Notes under the pieces: model-generated | Seen by the model: the letters and a program-made list of their open reading frames with translations, nothing else | Told to the model about the DNA's origin: nothing | The model's database searches: none | Shown: positions 48,334-64,000 of the stretch, piece after piece | Position numbering within the stretch: the first letter of the stretch is position 1 | How the letters are laid out: the number at the start of each line of letters is the position of its first letter | Origin: Xenorhabdus ishibashii | GTDB taxonomy: Bacteria > Pseudomonadota > Gammaproteobacteria > Enterobacterales > Enterobacteriaceae | Length of the DNA: 64,000 bases | Direction of reading: 5' to 3' | Assembly (NCBI RefSeq): GCF_002632755.1 | Contig: NZ_NJAK01000001.1 | Location: forward strand, 1,922,001 to 1,986,000 | Translations under genes and position numbers: made by a program

Positions 48334-48870
48334 ATGAAAGTAACAAAAGACTTGGTGGTCAGCCTGGCTTATCAAGTAAGAACAGAAGATGGTGTTTTAG
48401 TTGATGAGTCCTCGGTGAGCGCACCGTTAGACTATCTGCATGGCCGTGGTTCTTTAATCAGCGGATTAGAGAAAGCACTGGAAGGTCGTGAGGTGGGTGA
48501 ACGTTTTGATGTTAGCGTAGAAGCAGCAGATGCATACGGTCAGTATGATGACAATCTGGTTCAGCGTGCACCAAAAGATGTGTTTGTTGGGGTTGATGAT
48601 CTTCAAGTTGGTATGCGTTTTCTGGCTGACACGGATCAGGGACCTATTCCAGTGGAAATCACTGCGATAGAAGGTGAGGAAGTGGTTGTTGATGCTAACC
48701 ACATGCTGGCTGGCCAGAATCTGAAATTCAATGTTGAAATTGTAGCTATCCGTGAGGCGACTGAAGAAGAATTAGCTCATGGCCATGTACACGGCCAGGG
48801 TGGTTGTGGTGATCATCATCATGATCATGATCACGACGAGCATGAGTGCTGCGGCGGTAGCTGCCACTAA
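48334..48870 (+). CDS. slyD: FKBP-type peptidyl-prolyl isomerase/metallochaperone SlyD
   Basis: The protein has 178 residues. The FKBP domain is split by the IF chaperone insert (MKVTKDLVVSLAYQVRTEDG, PLDYLHGRGSLISGLEKALE). The C-terminal tail is rich in His, Asp and Cys (GCGDHHHDHDHDEHECCGG) and binds nickel; it is shorter than in E. coli. SlyD assists folding and nickel delivery to hydrogenase. Confidence 0.96.
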   Translation: MKVTKDLVVSLAYQVRTEDGVLVDESSVSAPLDYLHGRGSLISGLEKALEGREVGERFDVSVEAADAYGQYDDNLVQRAPKDVFVGVDDLQVGMRFLADTDQGPIPVEITAIEGEEVVVDANHMLAGQNLKFNVEIVAIREATEEELAHGHVHGQGGCGDHHHDHDHDEHECCGGSCH

Positions 48871-48923
48871 AACTGAATCAGGGTTGACTGAAAATCGTTA
48901 GTTACCTGAAACATCAGTAAGCA

Positions 48924-48957
48924 GAAAAGGGAAGCACATTAGCGCTTCTCTTTTTTG
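48924..48957 (+). terminator. Terminator of slyD
   Basis: AAAAGGGAAGC pairs with GCTTCTCTTTT across a short loop, followed by a T run. It lies between convergent slyD and slyX. Confidence 0.7.
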
Positions 48958-48995
48958 TCTAAGCCTTCCTTGGCATAGATTTCTCCAGATGAATA

Positions 48996-49214
48996 TCAGT
49001 AATGGGGAGGAGGTGTTTCTTCAGAAAGTGGTGCAATGATGGATGTCTGGTGAGTTTGCAGACGTTCAGCAATTAACCTTAGTTGTTCTTTCAATTTGTC
49101 AGTTTCGATCTGTTGTTTTATCACTTCCTGATTCAATTCTTCAATGGTGGCTTCTTGATAAGCCAGCTTGGTTTCCAGTTGTTCAAATCTTTGCTCAAAT
49201 TTAGATAATTCCAT
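48996..49214 (-). CDS. slyX: SlyX family protein
   Basis: The 72-residue coiled-coil protein (FEQRFEQLETKLAYQEATIE) ends in PPPHY-like residues (EETPPPHY), typical of SlyX. Its function is unknown. It is divergent from fkpA and convergent with slyD, as in E. coli. Confidence 0.94.
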   Translation of the reverse strand: MELSKFEQRFEQLETKLAYQEATIEELNQEVIKQQIETDKLKEQLRLIAERLQTHQTSIIAPLSEETPPPHY

Positions 49215-49459
49215 TATCTTTCCTCCTGCCTCTGAATCAATTAATGTAAATGACGGAACGATTACTTGGTCAAGATGACACTATCATGCTCGTATATCCA
49301 GTGAAATAGGGTATTACGAAACCTCTTTGCTTTAATGTTGTCTCAACGATTTTTATTGCAAGGTATAGCAAATATTGTCATTGGTTTCCTTAGGCGGTTA
49401 TAGTAAACGTTATGACCTATGCTGATGGTAACCCCCACCCAAACTTATTGGAGAATAGG

Positions 49460-50224
49460 ATGAAATCATTGTTTAAAACAACTCTGCTGGCAACAACTCT
49501 GGCGGTGGCATTTAGCGTACCTCAGGCTTTGGCTACTAATACTGAAACCAAAGACGAAGTAAAACTAAATAGTGCTTTTAAAACAGCAGAACAGCAAAAT
49601 TCTTATGCACTGGGTGCTTCTCTGGGGGGCTACATGGCCAACTCATTGAAAGAACAGAAAACACTTGGTATCAATATAGAAAAAGCACAGTTACTGGCTG
49701 GTGTTGAAGATGCGTTAAATAATAAAGCTAAACTCACTGATAAAGAGATTCAGGAAACCCTGATGTCTTTTGAATCTAAAGTGAAAAGTGCAGCGCTGGC
49801 CAAGGCAGAAAAAGAATCCAGTGAAAATGGCGAAAAAGGTGCTAAATATCGTAAAGAGTTTGCTAAGAAAACGGGCGTAGTGGAAACTAAAACAGGGCTT
49901 CTCTATAAAATTGAAAAAGAAGGCGCTGGTAACGCACCTAAAGAGACCGATACTGTGGTTGTTAACTACAAAGGTTCTTTGATCGATGGTCAGGTTTTTG
50001 ACAGTTCTTATGACCGTAAAGAACCGCTGACAATTCGTTTGGACAGCGTTATTCCAGGCTGGAAAGAAGGTATACAGCATGTGAAGAAAGGTGGAAAAAT
50101 CACATTAGTTATTCCTCCTAAGCTGGCTTATGATCAGGCAAATTTACCTAAAATTCCAGCTAACTCTACTTTAATTTTCAATGTTGAATTACTGGATATT
50201 AAGCCCGCTGCCAAGGCAAAATAA
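49460..50224 (+). CDS. fkpA: Periplasmic FKBP-type peptidyl-prolyl isomerase FkpA
   Basis: The protein has 254 residues from the ATG at 49460 (GGAGAATAGG upstream). It has a signal peptide (MKSLFKTTLLATTLAVAFSV, then PQALA), a helical dimerisation domain (about 25-140) and a C-terminal FKBP domain (VVVNYKGSLIDGQVFDSSYD, IPGWKEGIQHVKKGGKITLV). It is a chaperone of the periplasm. Confidence 0.95.
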   Translation: MKSLFKTTLLATTLAVAFSVPQALATNTETKDEVKLNSAFKTAEQQNSYALGASLGGYMANSLKEQKTLGINIEKAQLLAGVEDALNNKAKLTDKEIQETLMSFESKVKSAALAKAEKESSENGEKGAKYRKEFAKKTGVVETKTGLLYKIEKEGAGNAPKETDTVVVNYKGSLIDGQVFDSSYDRKEPLTIRLDSVIPGWKEGIQHVKKGGKITLVIPPKLAYDQANLPKIPANSTLIFNVELLDIKPAAKAK

Positions 50225-50245
50225 TTCCTGTAATTAAAGGACATT

Positions 50246-50270
50246 AGCAGGAGTTTAAGGCTCCTGCTTT
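50246..50270 (+). terminator. Terminator of fkpA
   Basis: AGCAGGAG (50246-50253) pairs perfectly with CTCCTGCT (50261-50268). It lies 21 bases behind the stop. The following bases to 50700 contain no supported gene. Confidence 0.75.
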
Positions 50271-50701
50271 ATCAGATATTTCTTCCATCTTTCGATTTTC
50301 TGCTGATATTTACCTCTATTTGATTAGTAATGAGCATGGATAAAGAATAATAAATTTATTTGCTTATTATTTCCTACGGTATTAAATGAGATATTGTTTT
50401 TCGTATTTCAGGTGAATTCAGCATAAAGCTGTGATAGAACTCCGCGCTATACTCAGCAAGATCTTGACGGCGGTTCAATGTGGTTTTAACGTCACTATTT
50501 TGAATAGTTCGAATAGAATATAGAATAAACATTTTTAACTGTTTGTTTTTAGAACTTATCACATAAGGCTATTTAATTTGTTTGTAACAACAGGTGTTTA
50601 CCAAAAGTAGGTGCTGAGTTGCAGTAATGTGATTTTATAATAAATCTTGCCCTAGATTTTTTTGGTGAGGCAAAGTCAGAATTTGAAGGATGGTGTATTA
50701 C

Positions 50702-51439
50702 ATGTCTACCCCGCTATTAACTGGTGATAATATCTCTAGTGATAACAGTGATATTGATTTGCTAGAAAACCAATCGTTTAGTGAAACTGATCACGAAATT
50801 TTAAAATCTTACGAAGCTGCTGTTGATGGCCTGGCTATGTTGATTGGTGGGCATTGTGAAATAGTTCTTCATTCACTGGAAGACCTTAAATGTTCAGCCG
50901 TCAGAATAGCTAATGGCGAGCATACAGGGCGTAAAATTGGCTCTCCGATTACCGATCTGGCGTTGCGCATGCTGCATGATATTACGGATGAAGACAGTAG
51001 CGTTTCTAAGGCATATTTCACGCGGGCAAAAAGTGGCTCGTTGATGAAATCTGTAACGATTGCTATCCGTAATCGCCAGCGTCGAGTCATCGGGCTTTTG
51101 TGTATCAATATGAACCTCGATGTGCCTTTCTCTGAAATTATTCAGACCTTTATCCCGGAAAAAACGCATGAAGTTGCTTCGAACGTCAATTTTGCCTCTT
51201 CTGTGGATGATCTGGTAGCACAAACTCTGGAATTCACTATTGAAGAAGTGAATGCTGATCGCAATGTTTCCAATAATGCGAAAAACAGACAGGTAGTGCT
51301 GAACCTTTATGAGAAAGGTATTTTTGATATTAAAGATGCCATTAATCAGGTTGCTGATCGTTTGAATATCTCCAAACATACGGTATATCTTTATATTCGC
51401 CAGTTTAAAAATGGTGAATTTACTGGTTCGGAGAAGTAA
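50702..51439 (+). CDS. yheO: YheO, PAS-like and helix-turn-helix transcriptional regulator
   Basis: The protein has 245 residues from ATG 50702; an ATG at 50690 overlaps the purine stretch and is less likely. The N-terminal YheO/PAS-like domain ([40 protein letters not shown]) precedes a C-terminal DNA-binding domain ([18 protein letters not shown]). It resembles the DauR group of regulators. The tusDCB genes follow 13 bases later. Confidence 0.93.
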   Translation: MSTPLLTGDNISSDNSDIDLLENQSFSETDHEILKSYEAAVDGLAMLIGGHCEIVLHSLEDLKCSAVRIANGEHTGRKIGSPITDLALRMLHDITDEDSSVSKAYFTRAKSGSLMKSVTIAIRNRQRRVIGLLCINMNLDVPFSEIIQTFIPEKTHEVASNVNFASSVDDLVAQTLEFTIEEVNADRNVSNNAKNRQVVLNLYEKGIFDIKDAINQVADRLNISKHTVYLYIRQFKNGEFTGSEK

Positions 51440-51452
51440 TTTCGGAGAAGGA

Positions 51453-51848
51453 ATGTCGTCACTGTCTTATTGTTTGCTGGTCACTGGGCCAGCTTACGGT
51501 ACTCAACAAGCCAGCAGCGCTTACCAATTTGCTCAGGCGTTGCTCGCCTCAGGCCATAAACTGCATAGCGTGTTTTTTTATCGAGAAGGTGTCCAAAACG
51601 GCAATCAATTGGTTGCTCCTGCCAATGATGAGTTTGATTTGGTCAGAGCCTGGCAGGTATTGGCCGTCCAACATCAATTCGATCTGTTTATTTGCGTTGC
51701 AGCGGCACTGCGGCGTGGTATCGTAGATGAACAGCAAGCCCGTGAATTGAATCTACCTGCCGCTAATTTAGCCGAAGGGTTTGCACTTAGTGGGTTGGGA
51801 TCGTTAGCAGAAGCGATGATGCTATGTGATCGTGTCATACAATTTTAG
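51453..51848 (+). CDS. tusD: Sulfurtransferase subunit TusD
   Basis: The protein has 131 residues from the ATG at 51453 (GGAGAAGG upstream). The active cysteine is kept in [14 protein letters not shown]. TusD takes sulfur from TusA and passes it to TusE in the pathway that makes 2-thiouridine in tRNA. It forms the TusBCD complex with the next two genes. Confidence 0.95.
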   Translation: MSSLSYCLLVTGPAYGTQQASSAYQFAQALLASGHKLHSVFFYREGVQNGNQLVAPANDEFDLVRAWQVLAVQHQFDLFICVAAALRRGIVDEQQARELNLPAANLAEGFALSGLGSLAEAMMLCDRVIQF

Positions 51849-51881
51849 CGCTGTTTAGGTTTGCAATTTTCGTGGGTATCG

Positions 51882-52241
51882 ATGAAAAAAATTGCCTTTG
51901 TTTTTACTGAAGCTCCTCACGGCTCTTCTGCCGGCAGGGAAGGGCTGGATACACTGCTTGCGACATCGGCATTGACTGAGCAGATCGGTGTATTCTTTAT
52001 TTCTGATGGAGTATTCCAATTATTGGCCAATCAGCAGCCAAATAAAATTCTGGCTCGTGACTATATCTCAACCTTTAAAGTCTTGCCACTTTATGACATT
52101 GATAAATATTACGTTTGTCTGGATGATCTGGTGATTCGGGGAGGCAGCCCGACAAATAATTTTGTGCTGGAAGCTGAACTTCTTTCTGCCGCCGCAATTC
52201 GAGAATTGTTGGCGGGTTATGATCTTGTGTTGAAATTTTAA
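51882..52241 (+). CDS. tusC: Sulfur relay protein TusC
   Basis: This 119-residue DsrF-like protein ([20 protein letters not shown]) starts at ATG 51882. It is a structural subunit of the TusBCD heterohexamer with no catalytic cysteine. Confidence 0.94.
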   Translation: MKKIAFVFTEAPHGSSAGREGLDTLLATSALTEQIGVFFISDGVFQLLANQQPNKILARDYISTFKVLPLYDIDKYYVCLDDLVIRGGSPTNNFVLEAELLSAAAIRELLAGYDLVLKF

Positions 52242-52260
52242 TCTATTTCAGGCGGGTAAC

Positions 52261-52548
52261 ATGCTATATACTGTCAGTCGCTCACCTTATTATAATGACT
52301 TCAATGCAATGCTTGGCCTTGTATCTGATACAGATGATGTTCTATTGATGCAAAATGGTGTGTTATTGGGGATTAATGATAACCGTTATTTGGCTGAGTT
52401 GCTCCGTACAGGAGCAGGCATCTATATTTTGAAGGAAGATCTTGATGCACGGGGGCTGATTGAGCAAATTTCAGACCGTGTAATGGTGATTGATTACAAT
52501 GGCTTTGTTAGCTTAACGGTGAAACATCAGCAAAATTTTGCCTGGTAG
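52261..52548 (+). CDS. tusB: Sulfur relay protein TusB
   Basis: This is a 95-residue DsrH-like protein (MLYTVSRSPYYNDFNAMLGL). It is the third subunit of TusBCD and lies 19 bases behind tusC, just before the str operon, as in E. coli. Confidence 0.94.
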   Translation: MLYTVSRSPYYNDFNAMLGLVSDTDDVLLMQNGVLLGINDNRYLAELLRTGAGIYILKEDLDARGLIEQISDRVMVIDYNGFVSLTVKHQQNFAW

Positions 52549-52649
52549 ATGTGATTGGTAGATCTGAATGGTACTTTTCAGCAATTTTACCAGCCCAGCG
52601 CTTTGTCGGCGGCACTTTATCGATCCGATATAGAAAAACTGTATATTTC

Positions 52650-52678
52650 TTGACACCTCGTTAAGTCAGCAATAAAAT
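52650..52678 (+). promoter_or_regulatory. Promoter of the str operon (rpsL)
   Basis: A perfect -35 box TTGACA (52650-52655) is separated by 17 bases from TAAAAT (52673-52678). The position and sequence match the rpsL promoter of E. coli. Confidence 0.8.
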
Positions 52679-52720
52679 TCCGCGTCCTCTTGTTTTGTCA
52701 TAATGGCAGAGAGAGGGTAA

Positions 52721-53137
<417 letters not shown>

Positions 53138-53214
53138 TGGTTCTCCGTTAAGTAAGGCCAAACATTTTTCACATTAATGTCAAAATAAACTCGTAGAGTT
53201 TTGGACAACCCTGA

Positions 53215-53706
<492 letters not shown>

Positions 53707-53799
53707 TCCCTTATTGGGTATTCCATCGGTAGTGAATATGTTCTGGGTAGCTGTCCGGCTACCCGTTCTCTAAATTGAACGCCCACGAGAGAGGAAAAA

Positions 53800-57163
<3,364 letters not shown>

Positions 57164-57186
57164 TTTTTTTAATGTGTTCATTTTGG

Positions 57187-57212
57187 AAGGGCATCGATAG
57201 ATGCCCTTTTTA
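57187..57212 (+). terminator. Terminator of the str operon
   Basis: AAGGGCAT (57187-57194) pairs with ATGCCCTT (57201-57208), followed by T residues, 24 bases after the tuf stop. Confidence 0.85.
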
Positions 57213-57229
57213 TACGTTGTCTTAAGAAG

Positions 57230-57322
57230 AACCTATCTCATCAATAGTTGTTCATAATTAGATAATCAATAGCAGATGAATTGCCATTTCATTGCTATTC
57301 TTAATTATTGGTGAGATAGGCT
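57230..57322. repeat. Palindromic MITE-like element between tuf and secE
   Basis: CCTATCTCATCAATA (57232-57246) is the inverted match, with one mismatch, of TATTGGTGAGATAGG (57306-57320). Inside, TAATTA and AATAGCA also pair with TAATTA and TGCTATT, so the whole 93 bases can fold into one long imperfect hairpin. It holds no gene. The remaining bases to secE carry its promoter and leader. Confidence 0.65.
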
Positions 57323-57498
57323 CTGATACAACGGACGGGCTTAAATATCATTAAGATAAAAAAGTCCTACTGAATTATGGTGCCGAGTCAGATACAATTA
57401 CAATTATCTTTGGGTCGGTCTGATTTGTTTTGCTCTTGCGAGGCAAGCTGGCTATCTATTTACATCATAGTTACTTACATATAGTTACAGGTTGGTTT

Positions 57499-57882
57499 AT
57501 GAGTGCGAATAGCGATGCTCAAGAAAGCGGGCGTGGTCTTGATATAGCAAAATGGCTATTGGTGGCAGTGCTACTGGTGGTTGCTATTGTGGGTAATTAC
57601 TATTACCGAGAGTATAACCTGCCTCTGCGCGCGATAGCCGTGGTTGCTATTGTTGCCCTTGCAGGAGCAGTTGCATTGTGGACTGTAAAAGGTAAAGCTG
57701 CATTAGCCTTTGCCCGTGAAGCCCGCATTGAAATGCGTAAAGTCATTTGGCCAACTCGCCAGGAAGCACTGCATACGACTTTGATTGTTGCAGTTGTAAC
57801 GGCTGTCATGTCTCTTATTTTGTGGGGGCTTGATGGTATTCTGGTGCGTTTAGTTTCATTTATTACAGGCCTGAGGTTTTAA
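57499..57882 (+). CDS. secE: Preprotein translocase subunit SecE
   Basis: The protein has 127 residues from ATG 57499; the frame is open 23 codons earlier but that part is not conserved. It has three membrane helices and the conserved cytoplasmic segment [20 protein letters not shown]. SecE is the essential partner of SecY. nusG starts two bases after its stop. Confidence 0.97.
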   Translation: MSANSDAQESGRGLDIAKWLLVAVLLVVAIVGNYYYREYNLPLRAIAVVAIVALAGAVALWTVKGKAALAFAREARIEMRKVIWPTRQEALHTTLIVAVVTAVMSLILWGLDGILVRLVSFITGLRF

Positions 57883-57884
57883 AA

Positions 57885-58430
57885 ATGTCTGAATCCCCAA
57901 AAAAGCGTTGGTATGTCATCCAGGCATTTTCTGGGTTTGAAGGTCGCGTTGCTCAATCTCTGCGTGAACATATCAAATTACAAGAGATGGAAGATTCTTT
58001 TGGCGAAGTGATGGTGCCGACAGAAGAGGTTGTTGAGATCCGTAGTGGCCAACGCCGTAAAAGCGAGCGTAAATTCTTTCCTGGCTATGTCTTGGTGCAG
58101 ATGGTAATGAACGATGCAACCTGGCATTTAGTTCGTAGTGTACCTCGCGTAATGGGTTTTATCGGTGGCACTTCTGACCGCCCTGCACCAATCAGCGATA
58201 AAGAAGTTGATGCGATCATGAATCGTCTTCAACAGGTTGGTGATAAACCACGGCCAAAAACTCTGTTCGAACCAGGAGAAATGGTTCGAGTCAGCGATGG
58301 TCCGTTTGCAGATTTCAATGGTGTGGTGGAAGAAGTCGATTACGAGAAGAGCCGTTTGAAAGTATCGGTTTCTATCTTTGGTCGTGCTACCCCTGTTGAG
58401 CTGGATTTCAGCCAGGTAGAGAAAGTCTAA
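57885..58430 (+). CDS. nusG: Transcription termination/antitermination factor NusG
   Basis: The 181-residue protein has an NGN domain at the N-terminus ([20 protein letters not shown]) and a KOW domain at the C-terminus ([20 protein letters not shown]). It binds RNA polymerase and links it to Rho or to ribosomal S10. It forms an operon with secE. Confidence 0.98.
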   Translation: MSESPKKRWYVIQAFSGFEGRVAQSLREHIKLQEMEDSFGEVMVPTEEVVEIRSGQRRKSERKFFPGYVLVQMVMNDATWHLVRSVPRVMGFIGGTSDRPAPISDKEVDAIMNRLQQVGDKPRPKTLFEPGEMVRVSDGPFADFNGVVEEVDYEKSRLKVSVSIFGRATPVELDFSQVEKV

Positions 58431-58456
58431 TCTGGTGATTAAGTAAGCGTCTTTGC

Positions 58457-58485
58457 TTGCAAAGGGTGTGAAATTAGCATACAAT
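58457..58485 (+). promoter_or_regulatory. Probable promoter of rplKA
   Basis: TTGCAA (58457-58462) and TACAAT (58480-58485) are separated by 17 bases, just after nusG and 160 bases before rplK. The location matches the L11 promoter of E. coli. Confidence 0.65.
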
Positions 58486-58584
58486 TTTACGCCTTTTGTT
58501 TTTTATCCAGGCATCATTTTTAGATGATACTTAGATAATATTAGGTTAGGTAATAGTTTTAAGTAACCTGGTCTTTTAGACGGG

Positions 58585-58640
58585 GTTAAAATCGTCAGGG
58601 GAGCCTCATTTTGAGGCGATAAAACCCACATAGAGGAAAA
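58585..58640 (+). promoter_or_regulatory. Predicted L1-binding leader of rplKA
   Basis: A hairpin (GCCTCA at 58603 pairing with TGAGGC ending at 58617) preceded by CAGGGGA lies in the rplK leader at the site where ribosomal protein L1 represses this operon in E. coli. The autoregulation is inferred by homology. Confidence 0.55.
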
Positions 58641-58645
58641 GATAA

Positions 58646-59779
<1,134 letters not shown>

Positions 59780-59809
59780 TGATTTAAGCTGAGAATAACG
59801 CTTTACCTT

Positions 59810-59838
59810 AGCGTCAGATTTGTCTAAAATCTGACGCT
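59810..59838 (+). terminator. Perfect hairpin after rplA
   Basis: AGCGTCAGATTT (59810-59821) pairs perfectly with AAATCTGACGCT (59827-59838). There is no long T run, so it may be a partial terminator or an RNA-processing site between rplA and rplJ. Confidence 0.55.
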
Positions 59839-59920
59839 TCAAATTTGCCTGATCAGTGTGTTTTATAACACACAACCTTAGAAAAATAAGGCAGTATCGG
59901 CAAATAACAAATTTTCGGTT

Positions 59921-60050
59921 GGAGCTTGGCCTTAATCCAAGCCCCGTCCAAGACCGCAGGCGTAAGTAATTACTTAATATCCTGCGTAGACGGTGACAGA
60001 GCCAAATGAAATTATTTTCTGGATTCTGCTCACCGTGTTTTAGCGCTCAG
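59921..60050 (+). ncRNA. L10 leader of rplJL-rpoBC
   Basis: The leader contains GGAGCTTGGCC then AAGACCGCAGG and CCTGCGTAGACGGTGACAGA, matching the E. coli rplJ leader in sequence and pairing. The L10-(L7/L12) complex binds this RNA and represses translation of rplJ and rplL. It is preceded by the hairpin after rplA. Confidence 0.85.
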
Positions 60051-60115
60051 GCACATTCTGTGCTTGAGTGAAGTGAGTTCCGGGTTTTCCCGGTTAATCC
60101 AGGAGCAAGAAGCTA

Positions 60116-60613
60116 ATGGCACTAAATCTTCAAGACAAACAAGCGATTGTTGCTGAAGTCAGCGAAGTAGCCAAAGGCGCGCTGTCTGCGGTTGTTGCGG
60201 ATTCTCGCGGCGTTACCGTAGATAAAATGACTGAACTGCGTAAAGCATGCCGTGAAGCTGGCGTTAACGTACGTGTCGTACGTAACACCCTGTTACGTCG
60301 TGCTGTTGAAGGCACTGAATATGAGTGCCTGAAAGAAGCGTTTGTTGGTCCAACCTTGATTGCTTTCTCTTTTGAACATCCGGGCGCAGCAGCTCGTTTA
60401 TTCAAAGATTTCGCGAAAGCGAACCCAGCATTCGAGATTAAAGCAGCAGCCTTTGAAGGTGAGTTTATCCCAGGATCAAATATCGATCGTCTGGCAACAC
60501 TCCCAACTTACGAAGAAGCAATCGCACGCCTGATGTCAACCATGAAAGAAGCCGCTGCCGGCAAACTGGTTCGCACTCTGGCTGCGCTACGCGATCAGAA
60601 AGAAGCTGCTTAA
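60116..60613 (+). CDS. rplJ: 50S ribosomal protein L10
   Basis: The protein has 165 residues and is the base of the L7/L12 stalk and autorepressor of the operon ([20 protein letters not shown]). CAGGAGCAAGAAGC precedes the ATG. Confidence 0.99.
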   Translation: MALNLQDKQAIVAEVSEVAKGALSAVVADSRGVTVDKMTELRKACREAGVNVRVVRNTLLRRAVEGTEYECLKEAFVGPTLIAFSFEHPGAAARLFKDFAKANPAFEIKAAAFEGEFIPGSNIDRLATLPTYEEAIARLMSTMKEAAAGKLVRTLAALRDQKEAA

Positions 60614-60658
60614 TTGCTTATTTCCTTCGTTGCTTTTTAACGTATAAATTTTTTCTGA

Positions 60659-61042
<384 letters not shown>

Positions 61043-61082
61043 GATCTGTTTGAAGTTCGCAGCCTGATTTTTTAAGGCTGGC

Positions 61083-61113
61083 GGCTGGCGGTTTTTTAAT
61101 CGCCAGCCTTTTT
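61083..61113 (+). terminator. Attenuator between rplL and rpoB
   Basis: GGCTGGCG (61083-61090) pairs with CGCCAGCC (61101-61108), followed by TTTTTGCG. E. coli has the same partial terminator here, which lowers rpoBC transcription relative to rplL. The remaining 320 bases to rpoB are leader without a gene. Confidence 0.85.
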
Positions 61114-61433
61114 GCGCTGTAAGGGTATTGTCTGCTAGCTTTATTGTCAGACTACCTGAAACAGCCTGATGTAGGGAGTTAGTAGCATTTCACACTGTTT
61201 GGCTACTAATAAACCCAAAATACTTCTTCCTATTGACGCCTTAATATACTGCGTTCTCAGCTACGATCCACTCGGGTAGCTCGGTAGTAAGGTAACGCAA
61301 TGAAATGATTTAAGAGTAATAGTAATGGGTATTACGGAAAATATTCTATTTTCTGTTCGAAAAAATAGTGTTGCAGCGTGCTGTCCTTAAGGGCGGACAG
61401 AGTGGGTCACTTATCAGCGAGCTGAGGAACCCT

Positions 61434-64000
61434 ATGGTTTACTCCTATACCGAGAAAAAACGTATTCGTAAGGATTTTGGTAAACGTCCACAAGTTTTGG
61501 ATGTTCCATATCTTCTTTCTATCCAACTTGACTCGTTCCAGAAATTTATCGAGCAAGATCCTGAAGGCCAAAATGGTCTGGAAGCGGCTTTCCGCTCAGT
61601 GTTTCCAATTCAGAGCTACAGTGGCAATTCAGAGCTGCAATATGTAAGCTACCGTCTTGGCGAACCTGTTTTTGATGTTAAAGAGTGCCAGATCCGTGGT
61701 GTGACTTTCTCCGCACCGCTGCGCGTTAAGTTGCGTCTGGTAATCTATGAGCGCGAAGCGCCAGAAGGTACAGTTAAAGACATCAAAGAACAAGAAGTCT
61801 ACATGGGTGAAATTCCACTCATGACTGATAACGGAACTTTCGTTATCAACGGTACTGAGCGCGTTATCGTCTCTCAGTTGCACCGTAGCCCAGGCGTTTT
61901 CTTTGACAGCGATAAGGGTAAAACCCATTCATCCGGTAAGGTACTGTATAACGCACGTATCATCCCTTACCGTGGTTCATGGTTAGATTTTGAATTTGAT
62001 CCAAAAGATAACCTGTTTGTGCGTATCGACCGCCGCCGTAAGCTGCCGGCTTCGATTATTCTGCGCGCGATGAATTATTCCACTGAAGACATCCTGAATC
62101 TGTTCTTCAAAAAAACCGTTTTTGAAATTCGCGACAATAAATTGCAGATGACGCTGGTTCCAGAACGTCTGCGTGGCGAGACGGCTTCATTTGATATTGA
62201 AGCAAACGGTAAGGTCTATGTTGAAAAAGGCCGTCGTATCACAGCTCGTCATATCCGCCAGTTAGAAAAAGATCAGGTAGACCGTATTGAGGTGCCTGTT
62301 GAATATATCGCGGGTAAAGTTGTCGCAAAAGATTACATCGACCAGAACACAGGTGAAATCATCTGTACTGCTAACATGGAGCTCTCTTTGGATCTGCTGG
62401 CTCGTTTGAGTCAGTCTGGTTACAAATCTATCGAGACCCTGTTTACTAATGATCTGGATCACGGTGCTTACATTTCCGAAACTCTGCGCGTTGACCCAAC
62501 CAATGATCGCCTGAGCGCACTGGTTGAAATCTATCGTATGATGCGTCCGGGTGAACCACCAACACGCGAAGCCGCAGAAAACCTGTTTGAGAACCTGTTC
62601 TTCTCTGAAGATCGTTATGATCTGTCTGCGGTTGGTCGTATGAAGTTCAACCGTTCGTTGGATCGTGAAGAGGTTGAAGGTTCCGGTATCCTGAGCAAAG
62701 AAGACATCATCGACGTGATGAAAAAGCTCATCGATATCCGTAACGGTAAAGGTGAAGTCGATGATATCGACCACTTGGGCAACCGTCGTATCCGTTCCGT
62801 TGGTGAAATGGCTGAGAACCAGTTCCGTGTTGGTCTGGTACGTGTAGAACGTGCAGTCAAAGAGCGTTTGTCTCTGGGCGATCTGGATACCCTGATGCCA
62901 CAGGACATGATCAACGCCAAACCTATTTCTGCGGCGGTGAAAGAGTTCTTTGGTTCGAGCCAGTTGTCCCAGTTCATGGATCAGAACAACCCACTGTCTG
63001 AAATTACCCATAAGCGTCGTATTTCTGCGTTGGGTCCAGGCGGTCTGACTCGTGAGCGTGCAGGCTTTGAAGTTCGAGACGTACACCCAACTCACTACGG
63101 TCGTGTATGTCCAATCGAAACACCCGAAGGTCCAAACATCGGTTTGATTAACTCATTGTCCGTTTATGCGCGTACCAATGAGTATGGTTTCCTTGAAACA
63201 CCTTACCGCTTAGTTCGTGATGGTGTAGTGACTGATGAAATCCACTACCTGTCAGCAATCGAAGAAGGTAACTACGTCATTGCACAGGCGAACACCGTAT
63301 TGGATGAAGAAGGCCACTTCGTTGAAGAATTGGTAACTTGCCGTCATTACGATGAATCCAGCTTGTTCAACCGTGATCAGGTTCAGTACATGGACGTTTC
63401 GACACAGCAGATCGTGTCCGTCGGTGCTTCTCTGATCCCATTCCTTGAACACGATGACGCCAACCGTGCATTGATGGGTGCGAACATGCAACGTCAGGCA
63501 GTTCCAACTCTGCGCGCTGATAAGCCACTGGTTGGAACAGGTATGGAGCGTGCAGTAGCGGTTGACTCCGGTGTAACCTCTGTTGCTAAACGTGGTGGTG
63601 TGGTTCAGTACGTTGACGCATCCCGTATCGTTATCAAGGTTAACGAAGATGAAATGTACGCGGGTGAAGCGGGCATTGATATCTATAACCTGACCAAATA
63701 TACCCGCTCAAACCAAAACACCTGTATCAACCAGACACCATGTGTTTCTTTGGGTGAATTGGTCGAACGCGGTGACGTCCTGGCTGATGGTCCATCCACT
63801 GACTTGGGTGAACTGGCTCTGGGTCAGAACATGCGCGTGGCATTCATGCCTTGGAATGGTTATAACTTCGAGGACTCCATCCTCGTATCTGAGCGTGTTG
63901 TTCAGGAAGACCGTTTCACCACCATTCACATTCAAGAACTGGCTTGTGTGTCTCGTGACACCAAACTGGGGCCTGAAGAGATTACTGCCGACATCCCTAA
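61434..64000 (+). CDS. rpoB: RNA polymerase beta subunit (cut by window edge)
   Basis: The ATG at 61434 has GAGGAA upstream. The protein starts [20 protein letters not shown] and the frame remains open to base 64000 (855 codons of about 1342). It includes the rifampicin-binding cluster region ([40 protein letters not shown]), with wild-type residues as far as I can tell. It is co-transcribed with rplJL through the attenuator. Confidence 0.99.
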   Translation, partial: MVYSYTEKKRIRKDFGKRPQVLDVPYLLSIQLDSFQKFIEQDPEGQNGLEAAFRSVFPIQSYSGNSELQYVSYRLGEPVFDVKECQIRGVTFSAPLRVKLRLVIYEREAPEGTVKDIKEQEVYMGEIPLMTDNGTFVINGTERVIVSQLHRSPGVFFDSDKGKTHSSGKVLYNARIIPYRGSWLDFEFDPKDNLFVRIDRRRKLPASIILRAMNYSTEDILNLFFKKTVFEIRDNKLQMTLVPERLRGETASFDIEANGKVYVEKGRRITARHIRQLEKDQVDRIEVPVEYIAGKVVAKDYIDQNTGEIICTANMELSLDLLARLSQSGYKSIETLFTNDLDHGAYISETLRVDPTNDRLSALVEIYRMMRPGEPPTREAAENLFENLFFSEDRYDLSAVGRMKFNRSLDREEVEGSGILSKEDIIDVMKKLIDIRNGKGEVDDIDHLGNRRIRSVGEMAENQFRVGLVRVERAVKERLSLGDLDTLMPQDMINAKPISAAVKEFFGSSQLSQFMDQNNPLSEITHKRRISALGPGGLTRERAGFEVRDVHPTHYGRVCPIETPEGPNIGLINSLSVYARTNEYGFLETPYRLVRDGVVTDEIHYLSAIEEGNYVIAQANTVLDEEGHFVEELVTCRHYDESSLFNRDQVQYMDVSTQQIVSVGASLIPFLEHDDANRALMGANMQRQAVPTLRADKPLVGTGMERAVAVDSGVTSVAKRGGVVQYVDASRIVIKVNEDEMYAGEAGIDIYNLTKYTRSNQNTCINQTPCVSLGELVERGDVLADGPSTDLGELALGQNMRVAFMPWNGYNFEDSILVSERVVQEDRFTTIHIQELACVSRDTKLGPEEITADIP

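Noticed and set aside
50374..50562. 62-codon minus-strand frame between fkpA and yheO
   Set aside because: It has no convincing ribosome binding site, conservation clue or neighbour context.
62262..63095. 277-codon minus-strand frame inside rpoB
   Set aside because: It is antisense to the rpoB coding sequence, which is unambiguous.

Overview
This window looks like a chromosomal segment from a gammaproteobacterium of the Morganellaceae, most like Xenorhabdus or Photorhabdus. The genus is inference. The core genes (rpsL-rpsG-fusA-tuf, secE-nusG-rplKAJL-rpoB, polA-spf-engB, crp, argD) read as enterobacterial proteins, the base composition is moderately AT-rich, and the accessory DNA is dense with IS630, IS5, ISAs1, IS1 and IS200/IS605 remnants next to polymorphic toxin cassettes.

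Bases 1 to about 15900 are accessory. Two VgrG-DUF4123-effector cassettes of a type VI secretion system lie in direct repeat. The first is a decayed fusion of a DUF4123 chaperone to an S-type-pyocin-like effector. It ends in one toxin/immunity pair and is followed by an orphan second copy of the pyocin-like domain carrying a different toxin/immunity pair. The second cassette has an intact DUF4123 gene and a GH19 lysozyme/chitinase-like effector split by an IS5 element; removing the IS with one TA restores the reading frame exactly. Further right are an intact ISAs1 copy with a 10-bp target duplication, a cyclic-peptide-type ABC exporter and a diaminobutyrate aminotransferase cut off after 39 codons. 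The last two look like scraps of a peptide biosynthesis locus.

Bases 16000 to 31500 are mostly core: rlmJ, gor, a two-gene ATPase/PD-(D/E)XK-like pair (a possible defence system), a reduced lsr locus (lsrK, lsrF and lsrG intact; repressor and AI-2 transporter genes deleted), mobAB, yihD, srkA, dsbA, polA, the Spot 42 RNA and engB. A DarTG DNA ADP-ribosylation toxin-antitoxin pair (31643-33363) sits between this block and the next core block, ppiA-pabA-argD-crp-prkB-yheU.

Bases 38700 to 45780 form an island between a destroyed yheT and yheS. It holds inverted IS5 remnants around an unknown gene, a LysE-type exporter, the murQP genes for N-acetylmuramate recycling, and a LysR regulator. From 45787 the order is yheS, yheV, slyD, slyX, fkpA, yheO, tusDCB and the str operon. 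The str operon is followed directly by secE-nusG-rplKAJL-rpoB, an arrangement in which two clusters that are separate in E. coli are joined at a tuf gene. rpoB runs off the right edge.
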